64,000 bases of DNA from Chryseobacterium gleum (GCA_945897805.1 CAMDFX010000003.1:124001-188000), one strand, 5' to 3'. Numbered from the stretch's first letter, positions 53,793 to 63,448 are shown. The notes: generated by a model not told the origin, from the sequence alone. Numbers and translations: made by a program.

Positions 53793-53885
53793 TTATTTTT
53801 TCTTTTTGTGACGATTTTTTCTTAATCTTTTTTTACGCTTGTGCGTAGCCATTTTATGTCTTTTTCTTTTTTTACCGCTTGGCAT
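53793..53885 (-). CDS. Tiny basic COX24/AURKAIP1-like ribosomal-type protein
   Basis: A 30-residue ORF that begins MPSGKKRKRHKMATHKRKKR and ends in KKKK. More than half the residues are Lys or Arg. It matches the short AURKAIP1/COX24-domain proteins found across Bacteroidota, which are related in pattern to bS22-like small-subunit proteins of mycobacteria and mitochondria. It probably binds rRNA on the ribosome. It lies between rng and HU on the same strand. Confidence 0.88.
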   Translation of the reverse strand: MPSGKKRKRHKMATHKRKKRLRKNRHKKKK

Positions 53886-53934
53886 AACTGTTTATATTAG
53901 AATGATAAATAAATCTTTTTCTTCGCTTTTATCT

Positions 53935-53969
53935 AAAAAAAAGCACCCCTGCTAATACAACAGGAGTGC
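53935..53969 (-). terminator. Terminator of the HU gene
   Basis: GCACCCCTG (53943-53951) pairs with CAGGAGTGC (53961-53969) with one mismatch. The minus strand runs into T residues (A-run 53935-53942). Confidence 0.85.
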
Positions 53970-54022
53970 AAAGATAAAAATTTCAAACGAATTGCATGCA
54001 AAAGATGCAAAAAGTCTTTAAA

Positions 54023-54313
54023 TTATTTTACAGCTACTTTAGTTTTTACCTCTTCAACAAAAGTTTTTGCTGGTTTGAAAGAAGGAATATTGTGTGCTGG
54101 GATGATAATAGTTGTGTTTTTTGAAATATTTCTACCAGTTTTTTCAGCTCTTTCTTTCACTATGAAACTACCAAATCCTCTAAGGTAAACATTCTCGCCA
54201 CTAGATAATGATGATTTTATAGAAGTCATGAAAGCTTCTACAGTTTTAGAAACATCATTTCTTTCAACTCCAGTTTCTACAGCAATTTCTGCTACGATGT
54301 CTGCTTTTGTCAT
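54023..54313 (-). CDS. HU family DNA-binding protein
   Basis: A 96-residue nucleoid protein. MTKADIVAEIAVETGVERNDV forms the N-terminal helices; LRGFGSFIVKERAEKTGRNI and IIIPAHNIPSFKPAKTF make the DNA-embracing arms, with the intercalating-Pro position kept (in the family the arm Pro kinks DNA). It compacts and bends DNA without strong sequence preference. It is divergent from mutY with 111 bases between the two starts. Confidence 0.95.
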   Translation of the reverse strand: MTKADIVAEIAVETGVERNDVSKTVEAFMTSIKSSLSSGENVYLRGFGSFIVKERAEKTGRNISKNTTIIIPAHNIPSFKPAKTFVEEVKTKVAVK

Positions 54314-54424
54314 TTTTTTGTTCTTTTAAGTAAATTTATAATAATGTGATATTCAGTTGCAAAGGTAATTGACTTAAAGGTTATATCTTTGCTTTTTTTA
54401 TTTTATTTTCAAAAAATACCCTCA

Positions 54425-55459
54425 ATGGCTAATTTTCATCTATCAATTACCGATTGGTACAGACAAAACGCAAGATCTCTTCCATGGAGAGAGACTAAAA
54501 ATGCATATTTTATATGGTTATCTGAAATCATTTTGCAGCAAACGAGAGTAAATCAAGGTTTAAATTACTTTCTGAAATTTCAAAATAACTATCCTACTGT
54601 TAAACATTTGGCTCAAGCTTCGGAACAACAAGTGCTGGCTGATTGGCAAGGATTGGGTTATTATAGTAGGGCTCGGAATTTACATTTTGCTGCAAAAATA
54701 GTGGTAAATGATTTTAATGGCGTTTTTCCTAGTTCTTTTGAGGATTTAAAAAAACTGAAAGGAGTTGGAGACTATACAGCTTCTGCAATCGCTTCTTTTG
54801 CTTTTGATTTGCCACATGCTGTTGTAGATGGTAACGTTTTCAGGGTAATTAGCAGATTGTATGATATTGAAACGCCGATTGACACCAACGAGGGTAAAAA
54901 GATTTTTGATTCAATAGCCAAAGAACTTTTGGGTCAAAACCCTCCTGCAATTCACAACCAAGCAATCATGGAATTTGGTGCTTTGCAATGTGTGCCAGCA
55001 AATCCAAATTGTGAAATTTGTCCGCTGGTCTCTCAATGTCTTGCTTTTAAAAACAAAACAATTGCTGAAAGACCACAAAAAAGAGGGAAAATAGTTCCAA
55101 AAAATCGCTATTTTCATTTTGTTCAATTTGTTGATGGAGAAAATATCTTGCTTGAAAAACGCATAGGCAAAGATATTTGGCAGCATTTATTTCAATTTCC
55201 GTTGATCGAATATGAACAAAACTCAGAACTTTCAGAGATTGAAGAACAATTAGTAAATAGATTTGAAATGCGTCCTACTGCGGTTTCAAGTCAAATCAAA
55301 CATGTCTTAACTCACCAGAAAATTTACGCGTATGTTTGGAAATTCGATTCTTTTCCAGTGAAAAATCGCATGGATTCTGAGTGGTTAATTGTGAACAAAA
55401 ATGATTTAATTAATTATCCAATTCCGCGATTATTAGACAGATATCTATTAGAGGAGTAG
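54425..55459 (+). CDS. mutY: A/G-specific adenine DNA glycosylase
   Basis: About 344 residues from the ATG at 54425; an upstream ATG at 54389 is also open but adds only a hydrophobic stub. MutY removes adenine paired with 8-oxoguanine. Visible parts are LPWRETKNAYFIWLSEIILQQT (the catalytic Glu region), the helix-hairpin-helix LKGVGDYTASAIASFAF with the catalytic Asp in VVDGNVFRV, and the iron-sulfur Cys pattern C-x6-C-x2-C-x5-C in QCVPANPNCEICPLVSQC. The C-terminal NUDIX-like domain checks 8-oxoG. Confidence 0.95.
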   Translation: MANFHLSITDWYRQNARSLPWRETKNAYFIWLSEIILQQTRVNQGLNYFLKFQNNYPTVKHLAQASEQQVLADWQGLGYYSRARNLHFAAKIVVNDFNGVFPSSFEDLKKLKGVGDYTASAIASFAFDLPHAVVDGNVFRVISRLYDIETPIDTNEGKKIFDSIAKELLGQNPPAIHNQAIMEFGALQCVPANPNCEICPLVSQCLAFKNKTIAERPQKRGKIVPKNRYFHFVQFVDGENILLEKRIGKDIWQHLFQFPLIEYEQNSELSEIEEQLVNRFEMRPTAVSSQIKHVLTHQKIYAYVWKFDSFPVKNRMDSEWLIVNKNDLINYPIPRLLDRYLLEE

Positions 55460-55481
55460 TAAATAGAAGTAATCAGAAACA

Positions 55482-55516
55482 AAAAAGTCCCATTTATTTA
55501 TGAAATGGGACTTTTT
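55482..55516. terminator. Bidirectional terminator between mutY and the CotH gene
   Basis: A 14-bp stem AAAAAGTCCCATTT (55482-55495) with AAATGGGACTTTTT (55503-55516). A on one side and T on the other let it serve both convergent genes. Confidence 0.9.
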
Positions 55517-55541
55517 AATTGACTTAAAATCAAGCAATAAA

Positions 55542-57845
55542 TTATCTAATGATTACTTTTTTGAATTGATTATTAATGCCCACTAAATAAATTCCTGCGG
55601 AAGGTGCTTCTAACTTGATTTCAAATAATCCATTTTCACCTTTTTGATTCACTTTTACAACTTGTCCATAAGCGTTGTACACAATCAAATTTTCTATCTT
55701 AGCTGCGCTGCTGATATAAAAAGTTCCATCATTCGGATTAGGATAAACGTTAAATAAGGCTTGATTTTCTTCGTTTAATCCTTGAATGCAATTGAAACCG
55801 CTGAAGGATGCATCTGAAATCATGAAATTTCCTGTGCCGTTTGGACATCTTAAAAATGAAAAATCACTGATTTGTGCGCCAAATGTTATACTGTCGAGCA
55901 CATTGCCATTTGCATAAGATAAAATCAATCTTTCTCCTGTTGATGATAGTTTAAAATTGCTGTGAATACCGCTTTCTAGTGTATCGTTATCAGCCCAAAT
56001 AACTAAAAAATCATTCGGAGCAATGGTCGCATTTTCAGCAAAAGCCCATTTCAAAGGATTTGTGTAACTGTCTGATAAATACAAATTGTTCAAGCTTAAA
56101 AAGTTATTTGTATTGTTGTATAATTCAATCCAATCTGCAAATTCTCCGCTTGCATCAGCGGCTGTAGCTGAATTTGAAGCCATTATTTCATTGATTACCA
56201 AATCTCCAGTGTTGATAGTTGGAATGATTGCAAATAATGAATAAAATTCGTGCTCCGCTCTTTCAGGTGAAAACATTCCGGCACTATTATTTTCTGCATA
56301 AATATAATATTGTACGTAGGATGCATTGACAGGAATATTAGCACCATAAACATTGTCTCCAGACACACCATCGTTGTGATTTCCATCATCAAACATGCTT
56401 ATTTTTGTGAATTTATCGCTAACAGAATATCTGTAACCTAAATAAACTGCATTGGTGTTTGTATTCGTAACATTTGCCGTGATATCGACATTACTATTCA
56501 GCGCTGGTGTAACTGAAGAAGGAGTGATGCTAGAAATAGTTGGTGGAGTTGCAGTGAAATCTGCTTGTGACATCAAATAAGTATTTCTGCCATTCATCAA
56601 GTTGGTAATTCCTGGGGCACTGGTCATTCCACCTGTTACGTCTGTTGTCAAATTACTCTGATATTGCGCGTAAGAGTAAAATTTATTCACATCCGCATTG
56701 ACAGTGGTATTAATTATAGCTTGAAGTGCCTGTGCATTGGTTAGGTATGAATTGTTCCCGAAATTTTCGTTTAGCATGGTTCTCATGTGTGCAACATACA
56801 TTTTTTTATAGGTTGGAATACTCAATAATTGCTGAATCAAAGGCCATTGTGAGTCACTTGCATGCAATAAATGCGTCATTTGTTGTTTTGTAGTTGTTGA
56901 ATTCAAATTGATTGTTCCAGTTTGATTAAAAGTTCCAAATGATTCGTTTAAGTCCCAAACAATGGGGTTAAAACGATTATTTTGATCTTGGTACAGGTAG
57001 TAGTTTTGCGTAAATCCGCCTAAATAACTATCCAAATTTACGGTGACATTGTCAAATGAAATCATCCAGAGTGAACGGTCAACATCCAAAACTTTTTCAA
57101 CCGAACCGATATAATTTTTGATTGTGTCGCAGAGTTCCGTTAATTCTCTCCATCCAACGGTAGAATTCATTTCATACGCAGCATAATAAGCAGCGCTATC
57201 CGTTCCAAGATAGACTAAATTGGGTTTTGCTGTAGTTCCCATTCCAGCGCCTCCAATCGGATTACATTTAATAAAAGTGCGATCATTAGAGTAAAAATGG
57301 TTTGCAACGAATTTTTTGGAAACAGATTCAGAACTAACATAGAGTCCTATTAATGTGCCGTTTACTTTTACTGTTGCGTAATTTGATAATGGTGCATGCA
57401 TATATTGTCTCAAAATAGAATAACCCAAAACTTCTCTAATAAATGAAGGGTCTTTGGCAACATTGCTTAATTTTAAGTCTGTATATCCTTGATAATCTTG
57501 ATTTTTATAGGTGTCAAGTTCGATGTGAAATGGATTCTTAACTTGATTGGCATTGTAAGTACTATTTCCTTTATATTTAACACCAACACTGTCAAAAACA
57601 ATTCCATTGATGGAAACAGATTGTGCCATGATGTAACCATCGTTGCCAACCGTAGCTGTATCGAGCATATAATCCCAATTTGATTGAGAAAAAGTTAGTT
57701 CGATATTTTGAATTGTATTGATATCATAAAGATTTTGTGCAACCACACTTTTTCCTGAAACGATCACTAATGTTGTGAAAATTATTTTCCAAGGGTAGGA
57801 AATAGATTTCTTTTTTGATACATGAATTGTTTTCAATTTTGACAT
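55542..57845 (-). CDS. CotH-kinase-like, lamin-tail protein with T9SS sorting domain
   Basis: A 767-residue secreted protein. A signal segment (about 18-37) is followed by a CotH-type domain (about 45-430) with YKGNSTYNANQVKNPFHIELD, DVDRSLWMISFDNVTVNLDSYLGG and the metal-site block NPIVWDLNESFG. A beta domain (about 440-545) and a lamin-tail domain (about 558-670, DLVINEIMASNS, GEFADWIELYN) come next. The last 70 residues are a T9SS type A sorting domain (LFNVYPNPNDGTFYIS to FKKVIIR). CotH proteins phosphorylate other proteins in spores; the target on a bacterial surface is unknown. It is on the minus strand between mutY and ssb. Confidence 0.9.
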   Translation of the reverse strand: MSKLKTIHVSKKKSISYPWKIIFTTLVIVSGKSVVAQNLYDINTIQNIELTFSQSNWDYMLDTATVGNDGYIMAQSVSINGIVFDSVGVKYKGNSTYNANQVKNPFHIELDTYKNQDYQGYTDLKLSNVAKDPSFIREVLGYSILRQYMHAPLSNYATVKVNGTLIGLYVSSESVSKKFVANHFYSNDRTFIKCNPIGGAGMGTTAKPNLVYLGTDSAAYYAAYEMNSTVGWRELTELCDTIKNYIGSVEKVLDVDRSLWMISFDNVTVNLDSYLGGFTQNYYLYQDQNNRFNPIVWDLNESFGTFNQTGTINLNSTTTKQQMTHLLHASDSQWPLIQQLLSIPTYKKMYVAHMRTMLNENFGNNSYLTNAQALQAIINTTVNADVNKFYSYAQYQSNLTTDVTGGMTSAPGITNLMNGRNTYLMSQADFTATPPTISSITPSSVTPALNSNVDITANVTNTNTNAVYLGYRYSVSDKFTKISMFDDGNHNDGVSGDNVYGANIPVNASYVQYYIYAENNSAGMFSPERAEHEFYSLFAIIPTINTGDLVINEIMASNSATAADASGEFADWIELYNNTNNFLSLNNLYLSDSYTNPLKWAFAENATIAPNDFLVIWADNDTLESGIHSNFKLSSTGERLILSYANGNVLDSITFGAQISDFSFLRCPNGTGNFMISDASFSGFNCIQGLNEENQALFNVYPNPNDGTFYISSAAKIENLIVYNAYGQVVKVNQKGENGLFEIKLEAPSAGIYLVGINNQFKKVIIR

Positions 57846-58024
57846 AATTATATTTTTGTTATTGGACGATTAAATTCAATTAATCACTTGAAATATAAAA
57901 AATATGTAAAACTAATTTTAATTTAAGGTTAACAAAGGTTTTTATTCTAAAGGATTAAATCAATTATTTCTTGAATAGAAAGATGTTTTTCGCCGTTGAA
58001 TTATCAATTATGTTTCAGTTTTCT

Positions 58025-58032
58025 TATTTTTG
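58025..58032 (+). promoter_or_regulatory. -7 box upstream of ssb-gldE-gldD
   Basis: TATTTTTG, matching TAnnTTTG, 18 bases before the ssb ATG. No -33 TTG at ideal spacing (nearest 26 bases). Confidence 0.4.
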
Positions 58033-58050
58033 TTTTAAAAGTTAGAAATT

Positions 58051-58503
58051 ATGGCAGGAACAGTAAATAAAGTAATTCTTATCGGAAATTTAGGTAAAGA
58101 TCCAGAAGTGAGAAGATTGGAAAATGGTACTGTTGTTGCAAGTTTTTCAATTGCTACATCTGAAACTTACACAGATAAGAAAACTGGTGAGAAAAGAGAC
58201 AATACAGACTGGCACAATATTGTAGTGTGGAGAGGTTTGGCAGAAGTCACAGAAAAGTTTATCAAAAAAGGCATGAAAATTTATGTTGAAGGTAAATTGA
58301 GAACACGCTCTTGGCAAGATAAGGAAAATGTGACCAGATATACCACCGAAGTTGTTGCTGATGAATTGAATATATTGACTTGGCTGGATAATAATTCCAA
58401 TCAAGAACAAAAGCCGACTTATTCAAATGAAGCTACGCCAATTCCACCTGTTCAAGTTGAAGGATTAATGGATGACGATGACAGTGATGGTTTACCTTTC
58501 TAA
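58051..58503 (+). CDS. ssb: Single-stranded DNA-binding protein
   Basis: A 150-residue SSB. The OB fold covers residues 1-110 (VNKVILIGNLGKDPEVRRLENG, DWHNIVVWRGLAEVTEKFIKKG). A short disordered stretch leads to the acidic tail DDDDSDGLPF, the peptide that recruits repair and replication partners. It is the first gene of a tight run with gldE (6 bases) and gldD (8 bases). Confidence 0.97.
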   Translation: MAGTVNKVILIGNLGKDPEVRRLENGTVVASFSIATSETYTDKKTGEKRDNTDWHNIVVWRGLAEVTEKFIKKGMKIYVEGKLRTRSWQDKENVTRYTTEVVADELNILTWLDNNSNQEQKPTYSNEATPIPPVQVEGLMDDDDSDGLPF

Positions 58504-58509
58504 TCTAAA

Positions 58510-59817
58510 ATGATTTTAACTCCATTTCTTTTCGCGGCGATGCCAGCAGGAACTATCATTATATATCTACTTTTGATACTAGTATTATTGATTTTCTCTG
58601 CTTTAATTTCAGGTTCCGAAGTAGCATATTTCTCTTTAGGTCCCGCCGAAAAGGATCTTTTAAAGAGCGAAGATTCCAGAAATGCAAATCTAGCATTGAA
58701 ACTGTTAGAAAAACCACAAGAATTATTGGCCACTATTTTGATTGTCAATAATTTTTTAAATGTTGGGATTGTTATTTTTTCAAGTGCCCTGCTAAATACA
58801 CTTTTTCATGACACTGGCTCTTCCACGTTGCATTTTATAGTCGAGGTTTTATCTATTACCTTCATCATTTTAATGATTGGAGAGGTAATACCAAAGGTTT
58901 ACGCAACAAAAAACGGTTTGCTTTTTGCCAAATTCATGGCTTTTCCCTTGAATAGTTTGAGTTCAATTCCACCATTTTCATGGCTGAAAAGTTTTTTGGT
59001 AAATGGAACAAGAATTATTCATAAATACGCCAAACATAGAGGTGTTTCCATCACTTCTGATGAGCTAGAGCAAGCTATTTTAATCACAAAAGAAGAGTCA
59101 ACTTCAGAAGAGGAACAAAAAATTCTAGAAGGAATCATCAAGTTTGGAAATACCGATGTAAAGCAAATTATGCGTTCGAGAATGGAAGTCGTTTGCTTGG
59201 AGGAAGATTTTGATTTTCATGTTGTTTTAGCTCAAATTTTAGATGCTGGTTATTCTAGAATTCCTGTAATTAAAAACTCATTCGACAAGGTAGAAGGTAT
59301 TTTATATGTGAAAGATTTATTGCCACACATCAATGAAACTAACGTTTTTGATTGGAAAAGTTTGATAAGAAAGCCTTTTTTTGTTCCTGAAAACAAAAAG
59401 ATTGATGATTTGCTTAAAGATTTTCAAGAAAAGAAAATGCATATGGCAATCGTTGTCGATGAATATGGAGGAGGCAGCGGAATTGTGACTTTGGAAGATG
59501 TTTTGGAGGAAATAGTTGGCGACATTACAGAAGAATTTGACGAAGATGTTGTCGGTTTCAAACAAATATCGCCCAATACATTTATTTTTGAAGGACGAAC
59601 TGCGTTAGTCGATTTATACAAAGTGTTTGAAATTGACGGAAAAGAATTTGAAACAGAAAAAGGCGAATCAGATTCTATCGGTGGTTTTATTATCGAACAA
59701 TCAGGAAGAATCCTCAAAAACAATGAGTTTATCAAATTTGAAAATTATAAAATGATAGTTGTTTCATCAGATAAAAGACGAATTAAATCTGTCAAAATAG
59801 TTATTGGTCAAAATTAG
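58510..59817 (+). CDS. gldE: Gliding motility protein GldE (CNNM/CorC-like)
   Basis: A 435-residue membrane protein. A DUF21-type transmembrane domain (about 10-190, LLLILVLLIFSALISGSEVAYFSL) comes first, then a CBS pair (about 215-335, MRSRMEVVCLEED, GILYVKDLLPH, MAIVVDEYGGGSGIVTLED) and a CorC/HlyC C-terminal domain. GldE is a paralogue of GldD's operon partner in Flavobacterium and supports GldD function in gliding; its ion-transport relatives suggest a membrane role. Context with ssb and gldD makes the name firm. Confidence 0.92.
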   Translation: MILTPFLFAAMPAGTIIIYLLLILVLLIFSALISGSEVAYFSLGPAEKDLLKSEDSRNANLALKLLEKPQELLATILIVNNFLNVGIVIFSSALLNTLFHDTGSSTLHFIVEVLSITFIILMIGEVIPKVYATKNGLLFAKFMAFPLNSLSSIPPFSWLKSFLVNGTRIIHKYAKHRGVSITSDELEQAILITKEESTSEEEQKILEGIIKFGNTDVKQIMRSRMEVVCLEEDFDFHVVLAQILDAGYSRIPVIKNSFDKVEGILYVKDLLPHINETNVFDWKSLIRKPFFVPENKKIDDLLKDFQEKKMHMAIVVDEYGGGSGIVTLEDVLEEIVGDITEEFDEDVVGFKQISPNTFIFEGRTALVDLYKVFEIDGKEFETEKGESDSIGGFIIEQSGRILKNNEFIKFENYKMIVVSSDKRRIKSVKIVIGQN

Positions 59818-59825
59818 AAGTTCTT

Positions 59826-60422
59826 ATGAAAAATATTAAAATCAACGCATTGAAATTTGGGACATTTTTAGTTCTTCTAGTTTTGTTAGTGTCATGTAAT
59901 GAAACAATTACAATCCCTAAGCCTCCAACTTATTTGCGGTTAAATTTACCCGAACATGAATACGTCCTTTTTTCAGACGATTGTCCTTACGAATTTGAAG
60001 CTGCAAAAATTTTCAAAATTAGAGTGGTAACAGATGAAAAAGGTGAAAGTACTTGCCACAAAGACATTGATTTAGGTCCATTGAATGGCGTGATTCATTT
60101 TTCATACATCAATATGGAAAATCCACTCGCTGATTATGTCAATTTTGCCATCAATAAAGTCGATGAGCACAAAGTAAAAGCAACTGCCATTGAAGACACA
60201 AACTTTATCAGACCGTCAGACCGGGTTTTTGGTACTTTTTTCGAATTACAAGGTGATGTTGCCTCACCATTTCAATTTTATTTGACCGACTCAACAAATC
60301 GATTTGTGAGTGGCGTAGTATATTTAAATTCTGCTCCAAATTATGATTCTTTGAGACCAAGTTTAGAATATTTAAAACATGATTTATATCAAATCATGAG
60401 TAGTTTTAAATGGAAAAAATAA
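59826..60422 (+). CDS. gldD: Gliding motility lipoprotein GldD
   Basis: A 198-residue lipoprotein. The signal ends at a lipobox (LLVLLVSC, Cys near 24), followed by NETITIPKPPTYLRLNLPEHEY, the conserved GldD start. Later blocks are HFSYINMENPLADYVNFAINKV and RPSLEYLKHDLYQIMSSFKW. GldD is needed for gliding and for T9SS function in Flavobacterium johnsoniae. It follows gldE by eight bases. Confidence 0.93.
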   Translation: MKNIKINALKFGTFLVLLVLLVSCNETITIPKPPTYLRLNLPEHEYVLFSDDCPYEFEAAKIFKIRVVTDEKGESTCHKDIDLGPLNGVIHFSYINMENPLADYVNFAINKVDEHKVKATAIEDTNFIRPSDRVFGTFFELQGDVASPFQFYLTDSTNRFVSGVVYLNSAPNYDSLRPSLEYLKHDLYQIMSSFKWKK

Positions 60423-60514
60423 ATTTTCATGCTTTCAATTTTCGATTTTTAGAATTTATTTAACAAATTCAAATCAATTGTGTAATTTTAAACTAAACTA
60501 TTAAAATTATTATT

Positions 60515-62875
60515 ATGAAATGGATATTGACTCTCCTCTTATCTCTCACATTTAGTGTTTTTTACGCGCAAAATTATTCCAGATGTAAAATTTTTACTGA
60601 TTCAAAAGGTTTACAAAAATTAGCAGAATTGGGCGTTGCTGTGGATCACGGAACAACCAAATTGAATACTTTTTTTATCAGTGATTTTTCAACCTATGAA
60701 ATGCAAATCATGTCGGAAAATGGTTTTCAGTTTGAAGTTTTGATTGACGATGTGCAAAAATTTTACGTTGAAAGAAACAAAGGAAATCAGCCAGCTAGCG
60801 AAAAAAATGCCAATTGCGCTGCTACTGCTGCATCAGGATTTACGCCAATTGTTCCAACGAATTTTAATTTAGGTTCGATGGGAGGTTATTATACTTACCA
60901 GGAATTTCTAGCTGAATTAGATCAAATGGTGGCAACTTATCCAAATTTAATAACGGTAAAAGCGCCAATTTCAACTTTTCAAACTGCTGGAAATAGACCA
61001 ATCTATTTTGTTAAAATTTCTGATAATCCAAATTCCGACGAACCAGAACCTGAAGTTTTATATTCAGCGATTCACCACGCCAGAGAACCAGCAGGACTTT
61101 CTCAGTTGATTTTTTACATGTGGTATGTGCTTGAAAATTATTCAAATAGTGAAGAAATTGCCTATTTATTGAATAATACTGAAATGTATTTTGTACCAAT
61201 GCTAAATCCTGATGGATACGTTTACAATGAAACAACCAATCCTAACGGTGGTGGAATGTGGAGAAAAAATCGACGTAGTTTTGGTGGAAATACTTTTGGG
61301 GTTGATAACAATAGAAACTATTCTTATGGCTGGAATACAACAGGAGTGAGCGCAAATCCTTCTGGTGAAACCTATCCTGGTGCGAGCGCTTTTTCAGAAC
61401 CAGAAAATCAAGCAATGAAATGGTTTTGCGAAAATAGAGATTTTCAATATGCTTTCAACGCGCATTCTTATGCAGACGATATCTTATTTCCAATAGGGTC
61501 GACAACTGCTGAGTTTGCTGCAGACCACGATTATTTCAACACGTTTACAGCCCATATGGTGAAATATAATGGCTATACAAATATGAAAAGCTCAGACCTT
61601 TATCCAGCTTCAGGTGATTCTGATGATTATATGTACAAGGTGGATTTAACTGTAAAACCAGAAATTTTTGCCATGACTCCAGAGATTGGAAGCGATTCTG
61701 ATGGTTTTTGGCCAGCGCAAGCAGATATTACTGGAATCTGCCAAGAAATGACTTTTCCAAACTTGATTTTGTCGCATTTAACTCATCGTTATTACGCAGT
61801 AGATGATGCTGATGCTTCCACAATTGAAACAATGACTGGCAATTTTTCGCACAATACGGAAAGATTGGGAATTGAAGATGGAAATGTGATTGTTTCAATT
61901 ACTCCAATTGTAGGAATTCAATCAGTTGGTGCTGCCGTGACTTACAATTTGGCTTTGATGGGAACACAAACAGGAACCATTTCTTACGTTTTAAATCCAA
62001 CGATTCAATTTGGTGATGTTATCAAGTATGTTTTAAATACAGATATGAACGGTTGGATTCGACATGATACAATCGTCAAATCATTTGGCGCTTTGAATCT
62101 TCAATTTGTGGACGACGCAACAACTGTAACAAATTGGACTGGAAATTTCAGCACTACTGCTTCTACTTTCGTTTCTCCATCAACATCTTTTACTGACAGT
62201 CCAACGGGTAATTATTCAAACAATGCTAACAAAACATATACTTTAAATAATCCAATTGATTTAACAAATGTAAGCGGGGCAGGAGTGACTTTTTATGCAA
62301 AATGGGACATTGAAGCTGATTACGATTATGCTAGAATGGAAGTTTCAAGTGACAATGGCGCCACTTGGATTGGTCAATGTGGACTTTATACCAATGCTGG
62401 GACGAGTGCTAATGGAAGTGCACAACCGCAAGGAGAACCAGTTTATGATGGCACGCAAGGCACATGGATATTGGAGGAAATCAATTTAAGCGATTACATT
62501 GGTGAAACAATTAAGATCAGATTTATTTTGAAAGCAGACAATGGAACTGTAGGTGATGGATTTTATTTTGATGACTTTAAGATTTCATATAACACTATTA
62601 TTGACAATACAGGACTTGATGAAATTGGACTAGAAATTAAAACAATTCCAAATCCTGCCAATGAACAAGTATTTATCTCCTTCGGAAATCCAATTAATGA
62701 AGGACAAATTGTTTGGTTTGATCAATCTGGAAAACAAGTCGGAAAGAAACAAATTACTGAATTGACAAATAAAGTAACAATTGCTACCGGAGAACTAGAA
62801 CAAGGAATTTACACTGTTAGATATTACTCTGAAGGCAGATATTCTAAGGCAACTAAAATGGTTATTATTCATTGA
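60515..62875 (+). CDS. Secreted M14 zinc carboxypeptidase with T9SS sorting domain
   Basis: A 786-residue protein with a signal peptide (about 1-18). A propeptide-like part (20-100) precedes the M14 domain (about 125-420). Zinc ligands lie in SAIHHAREPAG (His and Glu, about residue 185) and NAHSYADDILFPIG (His); the catalytic Glu is in TPEIGSDSDGFWP. VDNNRNYSYGW supplies the substrate Arg/Asn. Beta domains (about 540-690, with a MAM-like SNDGG type sheet) and a T9SS type A tail (IKTIPNPANEQVFIS to KMVIIH) finish it. It should trim peptides outside the cell. Confidence 0.93.
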   Translation: MKWILTLLLSLTFSVFYAQNYSRCKIFTDSKGLQKLAELGVAVDHGTTKLNTFFISDFSTYEMQIMSENGFQFEVLIDDVQKFYVERNKGNQPASEKNANCAATAASGFTPIVPTNFNLGSMGGYYTYQEFLAELDQMVATYPNLITVKAPISTFQTAGNRPIYFVKISDNPNSDEPEPEVLYSAIHHAREPAGLSQLIFYMWYVLENYSNSEEIAYLLNNTEMYFVPMLNPDGYVYNETTNPNGGGMWRKNRRSFGGNTFGVDNNRNYSYGWNTTGVSANPSGETYPGASAFSEPENQAMKWFCENRDFQYAFNAHSYADDILFPIGSTTAEFAADHDYFNTFTAHMVKYNGYTNMKSSDLYPASGDSDDYMYKVDLTVKPEIFAMTPEIGSDSDGFWPAQADITGICQEMTFPNLILSHLTHRYYAVDDADASTIETMTGNFSHNTERLGIEDGNVIVSITPIVGIQSVGAAVTYNLALMGTQTGTISYVLNPTIQFGDVIKYVLNTDMNGWIRHDTIVKSFGALNLQFVDDATTVTNWTGNFSTTASTFVSPSTSFTDSPTGNYSNNANKTYTLNNPIDLTNVSGAGVTFYAKWDIEADYDYARMEVSSDNGATWIGQCGLYTNAGTSANGSAQPQGEPVYDGTQGTWILEEINLSDYIGETIKIRFILKADNGTVGDGFYFDDFKISYNTIIDNTGLDEIGLEIKTIPNPANEQVFISFGNPINEGQIVWFDQSGKQVGKKQITELTNKVTIATGELEQGIYTVRYYSEGRYSKATKMVIIH

Positions 62876-62893
62876 TTTTTATTACACAAATTG

Positions 62894-62928
62894 AATGTCC
62901 GGTATCAAAATATCGGACATTTTTTTTT
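62894..62928 (+). terminator. Terminator after the M14 peptidase gene
   Basis: AATGTCCG (62894-62901) pairs with CGGACATT (62914-62921), followed by eight or so T. Confidence 0.9.
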
Positions 62929-62932
62929 CTGA

Positions 62933-63448
62933 CTAAATCTCCATCAACATCCAAATCGGGCAGCTGAAATGCCCTGTATTTCCTAATGGTTCGCTCAAGC
63001 TTTTAAATCCCATGTGATTATAAATCGAAACCGCTTTGTCTAATTCAGGCATAGATTCAAGATAAATCGCTGAATAGTACTTGGATTTGGCATATTTTAC
63101 AGCTTGAGTTAACAATAATTTTCCAATTCCAAAACCTCTAAAATCTTTGTCGATATACATTTTGACTAATTCACAAATCCCTGAAGGCAATCCATCTGTT
63201 GGATATATTCCAACGCCACCCACAATATTTTTATTGATAGCAGCAACAAAATAAGCACAATTTGGCTTTTGAAAATGTTCAAAAAGATGGTCGGTGCTTT
63301 TATCAAAATAAGCAGTGCCCTGTTTGGCAGCGCCGTGTTCTAATAAGGTTTCTCGTAATATTTTGGCAATTCTGTTATTGTCTTGAATTTCAATTGGCCT
63401 AATTTCAACTGAAAAATTTTTCAAGTCAATTTTATTTGTTGCTTTCAT
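62933..63448 (-). CDS. GNAT family N-acetyltransferase
   Basis: About 171 residues from the ATG at 63448. The acetyl-CoA motif A reads MYIDKDFRGFGIGKLLL, the R/Q-x-x-G-x-G/A core of GNATs, and motif B includes YSAIYLESM. The close FGNTGHFSCPIWMLMEI-type ending is common in small Bacteroidota GNATs. The acceptor is unknown. A longer start at 63481 would enlarge the overlap with the upstream gene from 17 to 50 bases, so I prefer 63448. The overlap suggests co-translation. Confidence 0.88.
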   Translation of the reverse strand: MKATNKIDLKNFSVEIRPIEIQDNNRIAKILRETLLEHGAAKQGTAYFDKSTDHLFEHFQKPNCAYFVAAINKNIVGGVGIYPTDGLPSGICELVKMYIDKDFRGFGIGKLLLTQAVKYAKSKYYSAIYLESMPELDKAVSIYNHMGFKSLSEPLGNTGHFSCPIWMLMEI

